Below the pieces are notes generated by a model. That model worked only from the letters and a program-made list of their open reading frames with translations. It did no database searches and was not told the DNA's origin. Below, piece by piece: positions 45,587 to 54,797 of a DNA stretch of 64,000 bases (positions are counted from its first letter, which is position 1; the number at the start of each line of letters is the position of its first letter). The DNA is from Gloeopeniophorella convolvens (Eukaryota; Basidiomycota; Agaricomycetes; Russulales). The stretch spans positions 992,001-1,056,000 of the forward strand of contig WTXD01000002.1 of assembly GCA_022496205.1 (NCBI GenBank), given 5' to 3'. A program made the position numbers and the translations under genes.

Positions 45587-46718
45587 ATGAGCCAATGTAA
45601 GTTGTGCCGCAGAAATGCTACAGATCTCGTACTCAGCTGCCATAGCTGTTGACTACTACGGCAACACGGGCGGCGGTGGCTACCTCACCGGAGGCTCGCC
45701 TTTTGGCAGTACTAGTGGTAGTCCCGGGGGACTTGGTCGTGTGAGTTGGGCTTTTGTAGCTCTTGATGCGTTCTGACGGAGACCCGTAGAGAAGCGCTCT
45801 TTCTCAGTCACTACGCCCCATCACCGTCAAGCAGTTCATCCACGCCACGCAGGCTCACGCGGACGCGGACTGGATGTTCGAAAACTCGGAGATCGGCCAA
45901 GTAAGTCCCTTTCTCACTATTTTTTGAATTCCCTACCCCCAGCTGACTGAGGCTGGGTAGGTGACTCTCGTTGCCCACGTCATCTCTGTCCAAAAACAGA
46001 CCACCAATAGCGTCTATGTTCTCGACGATGGCACCGGCAGATTGGAGGCACGGCATTGGTCTGATTCGATGAGCGAGGGAAGCGAGGGAAGCCAGAACAG
46101 TATCTCGTGAGTCCCAGCTGTACCATTCGCATCCCTCTGCTCATAATTCACCCTAGTGCCAACTCTTTCGCTCGCGTAACAGGAACTATCAAGATCTTTG
46201 GGACCAAGAAATATATCAACGCTAGTCATATTCGGCCCATCCAGGATCCACACGAGCCTTTCTTCCATATGTTGGAGGTGATGACCGTACAACTCTTCTT
46301 TGACCGCGGTCCTGTAAGGATCTTTGTATACAATTTACAGGCTGCCTAACTCACAACTGCACCAGCCAGGTTCCTCGGTGCCTGGTCAAGATCATCAGGA
46401 AGCGAAGCCCTCAATATCCGCGTACTCCGCCCAGGCTCACCAATCAGAAGTCAAAGACCAATATTCTCACCTTCCCCCCCTCTCTCGCAGTATTGTTCAG
46501 TTCATGCTCAAGCAGCCGCCAAGGCCTGAGGGGGTTCACGTCGGTGCCATCGTGAGAACAACGGGAGCTGATGCAGACGCTATCGAGTGAGTTACTAAAG
46601 GCATCTCTTGTTCCCGACACCTGCTTATATATTACACAGGCAGGCTCTCGGGAGGCTTATGGATGATGGCATCATCTTTAGCACCATCGACGAAGAACAC
46701 TTCAAGATGTCAGAGTAG
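45587..46718 (+). CDS. RPA2: Replication protein A 32-kDa subunit (Rpa2)
   Basis: Middle subunit of the ssDNA-binding RPA trimer for replication and repair. The first coding exon is only 10 nt (45587-45596). It joins to SAIAVDYYGNTGGGGYLTGG, the Gly/Ser N-terminus that is phosphorylated in other species. The OB fold follows: LRPITVKQFIHATQAHADADWMF, VTLVAHVISVQKQTTNSVYVLDDGTGRLEARHW, FARVTGTIKIFGTKKYINASHIRPI and PHEPFFHMLEVM. The C-terminal winged helix is LSRSIVQFMLKQPPRPEGVHVGAIV ... RLMDDGIIFSTIDEEHFK. Five or more introns are spliced in frame. A diverged paralogue lies 2.8 kb downstream. Confidence 0.95.
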
Positions 46719-46848
46719 CTTTTCCACCCAACCATGACGCTGCCTCGTATACGAAGCACTGTGCTAGTGAAGCAGAATACACTGTCTTCGCTTTTCCTCC
46801 TGCCTACCATGCTTTCGAGGGTATACTCCTTGACGCGTTATGCGTTAC

Positions 46849-47975
46849 CTACAGTGCACACGCTCTACTCTCGCTTTTCAGCCATTGTATCACCTCATTC
46901 CAGCTTGACACCCTCCAAATGCGATCCTGGTCGCTTAAGCGGACTACCTCTCCTTCCCACCATTTCCGTCCCCCCTCGAGTGCTAGCTTCTCGTCAAAAG
47001 ACCATTGGTCGCCCGTATCGATCCGTTTATTCCACTCGTAGTCCCCGAAGAGAAGAATGGGTCGATCCGCTTCTCGTCCGAAAGTCAATGCAGTCTCCAA
47101 TAAATCGTCAATGAGCAATGTTGATTTGATCGTCTCACAGATCTGCTCCTCGTGTCAAAGCATTACTCTGTGGGACAATCAGTATGATTCGTACCTGAAG
47201 CTTTCCTAGCCTTGTCCCAATGTATTCGCATACTTCGCCGCAAGTGAGGCTCTCGCGATCCTGACCAGAGAAAATCACTTGAGTGAAAACCCCTTCGCTC
47301 GGTGATCAGTTGGCCCCATACATGAACCGTTTCAGAGAGCTCACCCCTGAAATGCTGATCAAGCCAAGCCATTGTGCTGTCTAATTCGCTTGCCATAGAG
47401 CGTGCGGTCACAATAACCAAACCGTACCCCATCTCACGGAGCACATTCAGACCATCCAATGACCCTGGGACAGGAGCGGCAAGACAGAGCTGATCGGTGT
47501 CATAGAATTCCTTGATTTTCGCCAGTGTGACAGACACTGTGCCCCATCCTGGGTTCTATGTTGCTGATGGGTGCATCAAGGATTTAGGCATATCCCTGCA
47601 TACCTTGTACCACATCGAATCTGCTCGTCAGGATTGTGGGCAAGAAGCGCATGCACGGTGCGGGATTTACGAACAATAAAAGTCCCCTAACTGCATGTTT
47701 GTCTTGTACCTTTCGTTGTGCCCTGTCATTGGGTACCAGCATCAGGTCAGCCCCAAGCTCGAAGGCATGCAGAACACACAGTCAGCCGCACACTTGCTAG
47801 TCTGGCAAAGGACATCATCTAGGTCTACAGCGATTAACGGGCAGTTATGTGTCGACTCGGAAATGTGAGCCAGGCGTTCGTAGATCGTCTTATCCGAGAC
47901 CTCTGGGATGCGAGTGTCTCCCCCAGATTGTTTTGACTTGAACATGATTTTAGTGCGGTGGTCGCCTATAACCAT
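46849..47975 (-). CDS. HAD-family 5'(3')-deoxyribonucleotidase-like protein
   Basis: The gene starts at ATG 47975 and ends at TAG 46849, with about six exons. HAD motif I is LIAVDLDDVLCQT (two aspartates as in 5'-nucleotidase type C), motif II is LVIVTARS, and the motif IV region is STLLIDDLLETAL. Between them are DWHNERYKTNMQLGDFY, MWYKNPGWGTVSVTLAKIKE and LAAPVPGSLDGLNVLREMGY, as in fungal NT5C-like proteins. The C-terminus (WNEVIQWLKSE) is usual. It probably dephosphorylates a nucleotide or small phosphate; the substrate is unknown. It sits on the minus strand between RPA2 and its paralogue, and a transposon ends 86 bp upstream of its ATG, inside its promoter. Exon borders near 47650-47780 are partly inferred. 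Confidence 0.75.
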
Positions 47976-48061
47976 GGGAAGTTGATTGGACAGGACAGGC
48001 CCGGTAGTCTTCGCGGTGACCCGGGTCGATCAGGGTCGATCGGTCGTTTCCGTGTCAACAG

Positions 48062-48078
48062 AGGCCCCCCGAAAATCC
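48062..48078 (+). repeat. Left terminal inverted repeat of the transposon
   Basis: 17 bp, a perfect inverted match to 49207-49223. It directly follows the target duplication GTCAACAG. Confidence 0.9.
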
Positions 48079-48372
48079 ACCAAAGGGTCAGATCAAAGTC
48101 CACTACACACCTGCCTAAAAAGGGTTGAAGGTCGGATCAAATGTAACCATATATGGGTATAATCCACTACACAAAATATGCTTAGTAAGCGGAGGTCAGA
48201 TCAGATTATCCACTACAGATGTACCCCGTGTGAGGAGGTCGGATCACAGTCCACTACTCGAAGTTCTGCCTCGCTCACAGCTTAGGATGGTGTCTCCATT
48301 GTGTTACCTGGGATCCCCCCATACTGCTTACTTTGTCAAACTGGCTTTGTGAAAATAATTTATGTCTCCTAA

Positions 48373-48465
48373 AAAAAGGGGTGCATCCATATTTGAACCC
48401 CGCACCTGCAAAAATATGCATGCGGCACGGCGACAATTACTAAACCTTTTACCACTAGACCAACA
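48373..48465 (-). other. tRNA-like Pol III sequence inside the transposon
   Basis: On the minus strand TGGTCTAGTGG fits the Pol III A box (D arm), and 52 nt later GGGTTCAAAT resembles the B box (T arm). A T-run of seven (terminator type) follows. The acceptor and T stems do not pair well, so this is not a normal tRNA gene. It could be a captured tRNA fragment or SINE head carried by the element. Confidence 0.4.
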
Positions 48466-49206
48466 ACACATACTTACTTCCCTCAACCGCAACAATATAA
48501 CCAGTAACGCAACTTCGGCTGGTGCCGGTGGGCTCAAGGTGATTCACTTGCGGCGTGCGCTGCACAGTCTATCCGTTGCGCTCCTCGACGCCGGTGCCTC
48601 GCACGCCGTATGTCCCTCACACTCGCGCTGGTGGCGCTCAATCTCCGCAGCATGCGCCCCGACCGCTTCCAGTCCATCATGGCATCCCAAGAGCTCAACA
48701 AGCCACACAATATGCTATACAGAATATGCACGTATCTCGGCACACGCCCTCACTCCCGCAAGTCTGCTACACCTCCACCGGACAACCGTCGCGCAGTAGA
48801 ATCGATGCATCAATTATCAAGCTCCCCTCCTCGTGACCTTCTCTTCCTCATCGAATATGTCTGGGGACGAGCGTCGAGACTAGGGTTGCGGGCACCAGGG
48901 TGTGGGACCGTGCTAATTGGGTGCACAACTACCCCCACTGAACCGTGTCGCATGCCCCCTTCGATACCCTCCACAGCCGCAAAATTGTTGCGAAAGGCAG
49001 GGACGACCCGCTGGACGTCGTGTAGCATTTGTTTACCATTTCTCCCGAATTTATTTGATTTCTTGAGCTTTGATCATGAAGTCCACTACTCTTTGCCCTA
49101 ATCGGGGAGGTCGGATCAAGTCCACTACACAGTTTCCTTATATGGTAATGAAAAAGTCCACTACTCATGACCTGAAATCGCCCATTCTCTGATCCGACCT
49201 ATTGGG

Positions 49207-49223
49207 GGATTTTCGGGGGGCCT
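49207..49223 (-). repeat. Right terminal inverted repeat of the transposon
   Basis: 17 bp, the reverse complement of the left end. It is directly followed by the second GTCAACAG at 49224-49231. Confidence 0.9.
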
Positions 49224-49231
49224 GTCAACAG

Positions 49232-49506
49232 GCGCCAGAATTCCGCGGCCACTGTTTGAACATCCGAATCACGATATCATTTACCACTTCCCCCGTTACA
49301 GCAGTTGGCAGACAATTCAGCTTGCCTCCGAAAGTTGGCACAACGGGCTGAACAGCACTTGAAGGCATTGATAAAGCATACCCATTAGTAGATCTCGTTG
49401 ATGTCGCATATCGGGCCGTCGAGCCAACAGGTCTGTTGAGCCACACTGATGACTTCCCATTGGCATCAGCCAGTTGGCCGCCTGCTTATTTGAACGCCGT
49501 CGATAG
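49232..49506. other. Sequence between transposon and RPA2-like gene
   Basis: About 275 bp. It may hold the unresolved 5' exon of the RPA2-like gene. A 73-codon minus-strand ORF (49446-49225) ends inside the target duplication, but I see no family or splice support for it. Confidence 0.35.
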
Positions 49507-50720
49507 CCAGGAGGCGCTCGTTCGTTGTACCCTGCTACAATCAAGCTACTCCTCCAAGCTCAACAAAAGCACACACAATCCAAATTCTATTTTCAAGGCA
49601 TAGAGCTCGATATGGTATCGAAAAGTATGTTCTTTAATGACGAAAGACATGATGACCTGAATTGTCCAGGTAACCTGTGTTGCGGCTATCGTCGATATTC
49701 GTGAACATGCCACTTCACGAGTGTATTACCTAGAAGACGGGAGCGCGGGCAGGTTGCGTGCTCCTTGCTTTCTGCAAACGGGCCCGAGCCGAGAATCTCA
49801 TGGTCGCTTAGGGTAAGCCGTGAATGTTGAACGTTGAACGGTCACAGTCAAATTAACGATCATGTACTTCGTATTGGACTCTTTAACTTCGAAGGATACA
49901 CACCTATGTGCGTGTATTGGGGACCCTCAAGTCATGGAACGGTGTCAACCAACTGCAAGCTACATCCATCCGTCCAATTGCTGACCCGCTTGAGCCTTTC
50001 TTTCATTGTCTAGAGGCCATGGTGGCATTCATCTCCAAGGGGGGACCGACTCATACTGTGGGCGGAGCTTTATCCGTCCTACACACCGTTACTGATCATG
50101 CTATTTCGCCATCCAGCAGCCCATGACATCCCCTGCCGTTTCTTCGAGAGCATATACATCTCTCCCTGATACACAGAATGAACAATCTGCCTCAAGCGAA
50201 GACAATTCTGAATCAGAGGATAGCGTGTCTGTGATTGACATCTCGGAGGATAGCGGGCGCGTCGATGTCTTGTCGAGGCAACTGGACAATATCACTTTCG
50301 CTGGTCGACACCCAAGCGACATTCCGAACTCTAGTCCGGATTCTGCATCACTCCCGGCTCATGTCCCTCGATCTTCACCTCCGGGACAACCCAGCCCATC
50401 GCCTGCGTCGTCGATGAGGGGCCAGCTTCTCATTCAAGACCCATATTCATATCTAAGCCCCCTTCAAAGGGCCATCGTGGTGCAGATTCAGAACAACGAC
50501 GCCTTCTATCCTGATGGCGTTCCGATCAGGGCTGTCGCAAGGTCTCTGACGCTCTCACACCCCGGAAGTAACGAGGAGAACATTCGGTACTTCCCTACAC
50601 ATTCCGTCGTACCTAACACATTGATGAGAGTATGGTCCTAGATGCGCTATAGATGATATGATGGAAGACGGCCTCCTTTACTCGACCATTGATGATATCC
50701 ACTTCAAAGCCGTCGATTAG
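49507..50720 (+). CDS. Diverged Rpa2 paralogue (5' end unresolved)
   Basis: The exons follow the RPA2 pattern. From the acceptor at 49506 the frame gives LYPATIKLLLQAQQKHTQSK, aligned with LRPITVKQFIHATQAHADAD. Next come VTCVAAIVDIREHATSRVYY with LEDGSAGRLRA, then TYVRVLGTLKSWNGVNQLQA with TSIRPIADPLEPFFHCLEAM. A Ser-rich linker is longer than in RPA2. The winged helix reads LSPLQRAIVVQIQNND ... IDDMMEDGLLYSTIDDIHF. Intron positions before VTxVA and before the last exon match RPA2. The OB-fold aromatic and basic residues are poorly kept and the conserved GRLEARHW end is lost, so DNA binding may be altered. There is no forced stop, but I could not find a convincing start exon. It could be a functional paralogue (Rpa4-like) or an early pseudogene. 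Confidence 0.65.
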
Positions 50721-52429
50721 AGACCGTGCCGCTGGCGGTGTCGACATATTTGGAGGGCCACTTCGCGACCACTTGATTTGAATTTGGGATTCGTGGCTGG
50801 TTGGCCTCGCAGATTATACCGTTGAGATTGTATACTCCTGTTGCTCGTCTCAGTGTACGAGAATTGTATTCAGCGACGCAGACCCGACCAACATCAGGGA
50901 TCCGACGCGCGCATCGCCCCGAGTTTCGGAGGTTCCGCGCGGTCCCGGCCATTTGCAAACCGTTCCGGTATTGTCCGGGCTTGCAAGTCGCTTGTGTTGC
51001 AGTGGCGATAAATAACAAGTTGGTCAGAATCCTTTGCGTAGCTTGTGCCGGGTTTCCGCCCTTGTGAAATCCCGAAATATTGTCCGGGATTATAGCCTGC
51101 ATATATGCTTGGTCTAACGTGGTCGTAAACTCGTTTCGACTCTGCAAAACCTTGCACTAGGTCACAACCAAAATATGAATGATCATGAGGTGGACCTCAT
51201 TCTGCGGAACCTTTGAGGCGTTGGAGCTGCTGCATACGAGGTCCCACTGTTCACGCACGCCACAATCGGGGTTGTACTAGCGTATTTTCAACTATCATTG
51301 AAGGTATATGTACATTCTTTTACTTAATTGCGGCGCGTGCTCACTGCAGAGACGTGCTGCACGAGGGCGCGCGGTCCGCAAATGCTCATATCGTGCAAGC
51401 GCCGACACTGAGCATTGCGAGCCCGCAGGTCGTCGTCACCAGCCTGCGCGCCCAATGCACGCTGCCCACAAGACGATTCGCCTTCGTTGAGGTGCCGCCG
51501 TCCGACGCCTACAGCACAAAGAGCGGCGGTGCGTCGGTGCCCATGAGCAGCCCTGCACACGCCCACTGCTGCGCCGCGCCGCGAGCGTCTCACCAAGGCT
51601 TGAGACGAGCTCCGCGGTGCGCACGACTTCCTGCTCGCAGTGAAAACGTCGGCCCCGGACTGATCGCTCTTCGCAGAGCTTGTCCCTGGCAAGAGCCCGC
51701 CAGCACAGCAGTGCATGTGCCACGGACGTGCCACGCACGGGGGCAGGCACAGATGCGGTGGCGGGTGCGGGTGCGGTGCAGGCGAGGACGATGGTGGCGG
51801 CAGCGGCATAGGAAAGGTTGAGGGAGGGAGGGAGTATAGAGGATATCATGGAGGTGGGATAGAGTCGCTATATTAGCCAGGAATCGATACACAAAATAAA
51901 CGCATCGTTTTTTCTACATCCCGAGCGCCCCACGCGCACGCCGACTTGCTATCCTCAAATCGAAATCTTCTTCGGCGCTCTCAGTCTGCCATAGACAGAG
52001 TGGACGATGAGGGAGTGGTGCGGAATGTGGTGCGGATAGCACACTGAAGGATGCAGAGTGGTTGCAGACGCAAGGCGGGTGCCGACAGCGCAGGCAAGGC
52101 GGGGCGTGGAAGTAACTTGGGGATGCAGGGAATACCGAAGGCACGCTGGCAATTTAGCATGTGAACAACTGAGTCAGCACAGCGACGGAAGGGGGGCGCA
52201 GCTGAGACAATAACAGTGGCAGCCGCGTGGGAGAAACAGGGAGGCATATGCCAGGGGTAAGACCCGCAAGCATGTTGTCAGCAAAAGCGAGAACCGCAGG
52301 ATACGGTGGGGACTGATGCAGACGGTGAGGGAGGTGAAGAGCAGCGAGTCGGAGTCTTAGTGAGAATAAGGTGAAGTCAATTCCAGACCTCAAACGAGTC
52401 TATATGGGCGGTCTGTTGCCAACACTTTG
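50721..52429. other. Gene-poor region, no confident gene
   Basis: About 1.7 kb with several ORFs of 70-200 codons on both strands. The longest overlapping pair (51213-51821 plus, 51849-51436 minus) is GC-rich and Ala/Arg-rich, as expected for chance ORFs. The minus one begins with a hydrophobic, signal-like stretch (SLNLSYAAAATIVLACTAPA) but has no recognisable domain. I do not call a gene. Confidence 0.4.
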
Positions 52430-52528
52430 ATCCGTGTCTGTAGTGCAATGGTAATTACACTTGTTATTTTGAAGTCCGAGGCCTTCGGTTCAAACCTCGC
52501 CGCCGTCCATCATGCCCGTTTTTTTTCA
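52430..52528 (+). other. Degenerate tRNA-like Pol III unit (tRNA relic or SINE)
   Basis: TAGTGCAATGG (52441-52451) fits an A box and GGTTCAAACC (52488-52497) a B box, with normal spacing for a tRNA. A run of eight T follows at 52519-52526, a Pol III terminator. The part between them (TTATTTTGAAGTCCGAGG) recalls a tRNA-Gln anticodon arm, but the T stem and acceptor stem do not pair. It is probably a tRNA pseudogene or a tRNA-derived SINE rather than a working tRNA. Confidence 0.45.
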
Positions 52529-52874
52529 CCCTCCGCGCCTATGTAATAGCACGTAATCTACTCGGCAGAACCCGGCGTGGCATGAAATCGCACGACGCGT
52601 GCTGCCACGTCGCATTTGTTTCTTTTTTCCGCCCCCTGCTGCCTCTTTCCTCAACGCCTCCCACGCTAGATCCATGAGGTCCATGAGGGACAAGGCTGGT
52701 CAGCTTAAGGTATATACTAACTTGGTATAGCGCCACAGTCGCAGTCCCCAAATCCACCGCCCCGCCGTCGCGAATTCCTTCGCGCAGCAGTGCGGCCGTG
52801 ACGTGGCGCAGCAATGCGCCGCAACACGTCTACCGCGGTGACGCACACCCGGGGTGTATTGATGCACGCCTCAC

Positions 52875-53490
52875 GATGACACCGCTATGCTTGGCAGAAC
52901 GCAGCTTCAAGGTCCCGACTGAGAACGGTGGAATCGCCGTCATGTCCCACTCAAGCACAACGCCGCGGCGCATCCTTGCGCACGGCCCTCTCACTCCGCT
53001 GCCATGCTTGTCAGAACACGGTAGTCTTCCCCTGACTGAGGACGGCGACCTTGCCCTTGTGTCTTGCTCAAATTCGACGCCGACGCGCTATTATGCGCTT
53101 GCCACCGCGAACTTGGACCCACGCGCCTTCGCGCGCCGCAAAGGACCGCCACCGTGCTCTGACGAGTACGGCTATGCCGCTGCAGGTGAGGGCTGCGGCC
53201 CTGCCTTCAACTTTGCACGCGGGGCTCCCCGCCCGTCGGCACCCCACGTGCGGAACGGAGCCCGTCATGACACTGGATGCAAACACGCACAAATCGTCAC
53301 CGCGCTCTAGGGTGCGTGGTCACATTACCTCGAATTCTGGCGGCAGCTCACCCACTCTTGCCCCATCACCATGCAGCACTTCCGTTCCGAACGACACGCG
53401 CGTCATCACGCTGCCGTGCTCGATGAAGCATGGCATCTACATCTCGGGCAAGGGCGGCGGCCTTATCCCCATGACGTCGTTTCGCGCCGT
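52875..53490 (+). repeat. Degenerate tandem repeat of about 115 bp, partly coding-like
   Basis: Four related units start near 52878, 52993, 53142 and 53407. In translation the first three lie in one open frame (52798-53310) and share a pattern: TPLPCLSEHG, then a TEDGxxA segment, then S-S-STTPRR. The fourth (LPCSMKHG ... GKGGG) is in another frame. The units differ strongly in sequence. This could be a decayed repeat-protein gene or an old tandem repeat; no family is recognised. Confidence 0.45.
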
Positions 53491-53499
53491 CATGGACGC

Positions 53500-54797
53500 C
53501 AGCTGGTGCGCAACTGTACGCCCTGCCACCATCCCATCGCGACCCGCATTCCTCAGGCTTTATCTTGTCATACCTTACCATGCAAAACATCGGGTTCCTG
53601 TGCAAGCTCTGTAGGCATTACACTATCCCTCTCAGGAACACGTCGACCCAAAGGTATGTCTGCTACGCCACCTAGACCATATTGTGACCATGAACAGTAT
53701 ACAGTATGTTGATCACAGTGCTGCACGGCGTGCTTGTCCGCTCACTTCCTCATCGCACGAATTCCTTTACCCAGGTACCCGAGGTGCATGCTGTTGGCCT
53801 TGAGGATGTGTGGCCACGGTGTGCTGTGTTTGGGTACATCAGTGATGTCTGCGCATGTACAGGCTGTATGGTGAAGACCATGCGCACGGTGTCTGCAATG
53901 TCACATCGTATGTTATGTGCCTTCTTGTGAGTTGCCTCATTACGAACTGGTATTTAAATAATGAGGTAGACACATTATCACAGGTCTGATCGCCATGTAG
54001 GTATGCTATGCCACCAGTGTGAAGTCAGGCTAGTGTTACATTCGAGGTATGTGCACTTGCCCCCTCACCCTGGTGGAGCTGATATGCATTTGCACCTAGT
54101 TGTATCTATCATTACCCTCTATAATCTTTAGGACTTCCGCCACCACCCTTACTGAATCGGTCAGTGACTCGTGAGGTTTTAGAGTGCTGTAGGGGTCAGT
54201 AGATTGTGCTGATGCCGGATTAGGGTTAGCTTTGAGTCTACTGAGTATTGTGTAATGAAATGTAGTATATAGTTGATTAATATAAATCCGATGGTTCAGA
54301 TCATCCACCTGGTGTGAGGTCGAAGCTCGAGCTTGAAGCACTGCTGCTCAGGACAAACTTCAAGGTCTCTGTGGACCAACTACTACCTCATGGTAGCAGG
54401 GACAGTATGTCCTTACAACCCATATGCTTGGGAAGCACGGGAAAAGTGTAGTTGTCCCCTAAGTACATTATAATTGGGATGCAATCCGGTCACAATCCAT
54501 CACAACTGCCATAAGAGCGGCACGAAAGCACGGTTATGCCGTGCGACGCTCAATTCGCGGTTATGTAAGATTTTGCGGGGTTACAACCGGCTCTAACCCA
54601 ACAGCGGCCTATTTCGGCCCATTTCGGTGCTCGGTCGGTCGGCGTAACCCGGGGCAATCCCCGCGCCTTTTTTCTGATGAAAGATCATAGGCCGGGCCGC
54701 GGTCCCGTGATGTCCCATATGGCGTAATCACCCGCGGCGATGGCAGATGAGCCCAGCTGCTCCCGTTCAAGGTGCTCTCCATTATCCTCGGCAAACC
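53500..54797. other. Gene-poor, locally AT-rich region before ATG2
   Basis: About 1.3 kb. The stretch 53930-54330 is much more AT-rich than the genes around it, including a TATTTAAATAAT palindrome-like core near 53950, and looks like decayed transposon or plain spacer. The last 300 bp (GC-rich) should contain the ATG2 promoter. No gene is supportable. Confidence 0.45.

Larger units (their letters stand above)
48062..49223. mobile_element. Non-autonomous DNA transposon with 17-bp perfect TIRs and 8-bp target duplication
   Basis: The 1162-bp element begins with AGGCCCCCCGAAAATCC and ends with its exact reverse complement. Both sides are flanked by the direct repeat GTCAACAG (48054-48061 and 49224-49231). 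Perfect TIRs and an intact 8-bp duplication indicate a recent insertion by a cut-and-paste transposase; an 8-bp duplication fits the hAT superfamily, or less likely P-type. Near each end are copies of a subterminal motif, GGTCRGATCA..AGTCCACTAC (48086, 48194, 48237, 49109 and partial copies), with one inverted copy at 49189-49200. Such motifs are usually transposase-binding sites. I find no transposase domain, so it depends on a helper elsewhere. Confidence 0.88.

Noticed and set aside
48362..48799. 145-codon plus-strand ORF inside the transposon as a transposase
   Set aside because: No DDE, RNase H or zinc-finger features, and its first part overlaps the tRNA-like segment; it looks like a chance ORF.
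49225..49446. 73-codon minus ORF ending in the target duplication as a gene disrupted by the transposon
   Set aside because: The same stop codon exists with or without the insertion and no homologous continuation is seen on the other side.
51213..51849. Overlapping 202-codon (+) and 137-codon (-) ORFs as genes
   Set aside because: Compositions are Arg/Ala/Cys-rich as expected from GC-rich chance frames; no domain, splice support or conserved motif.
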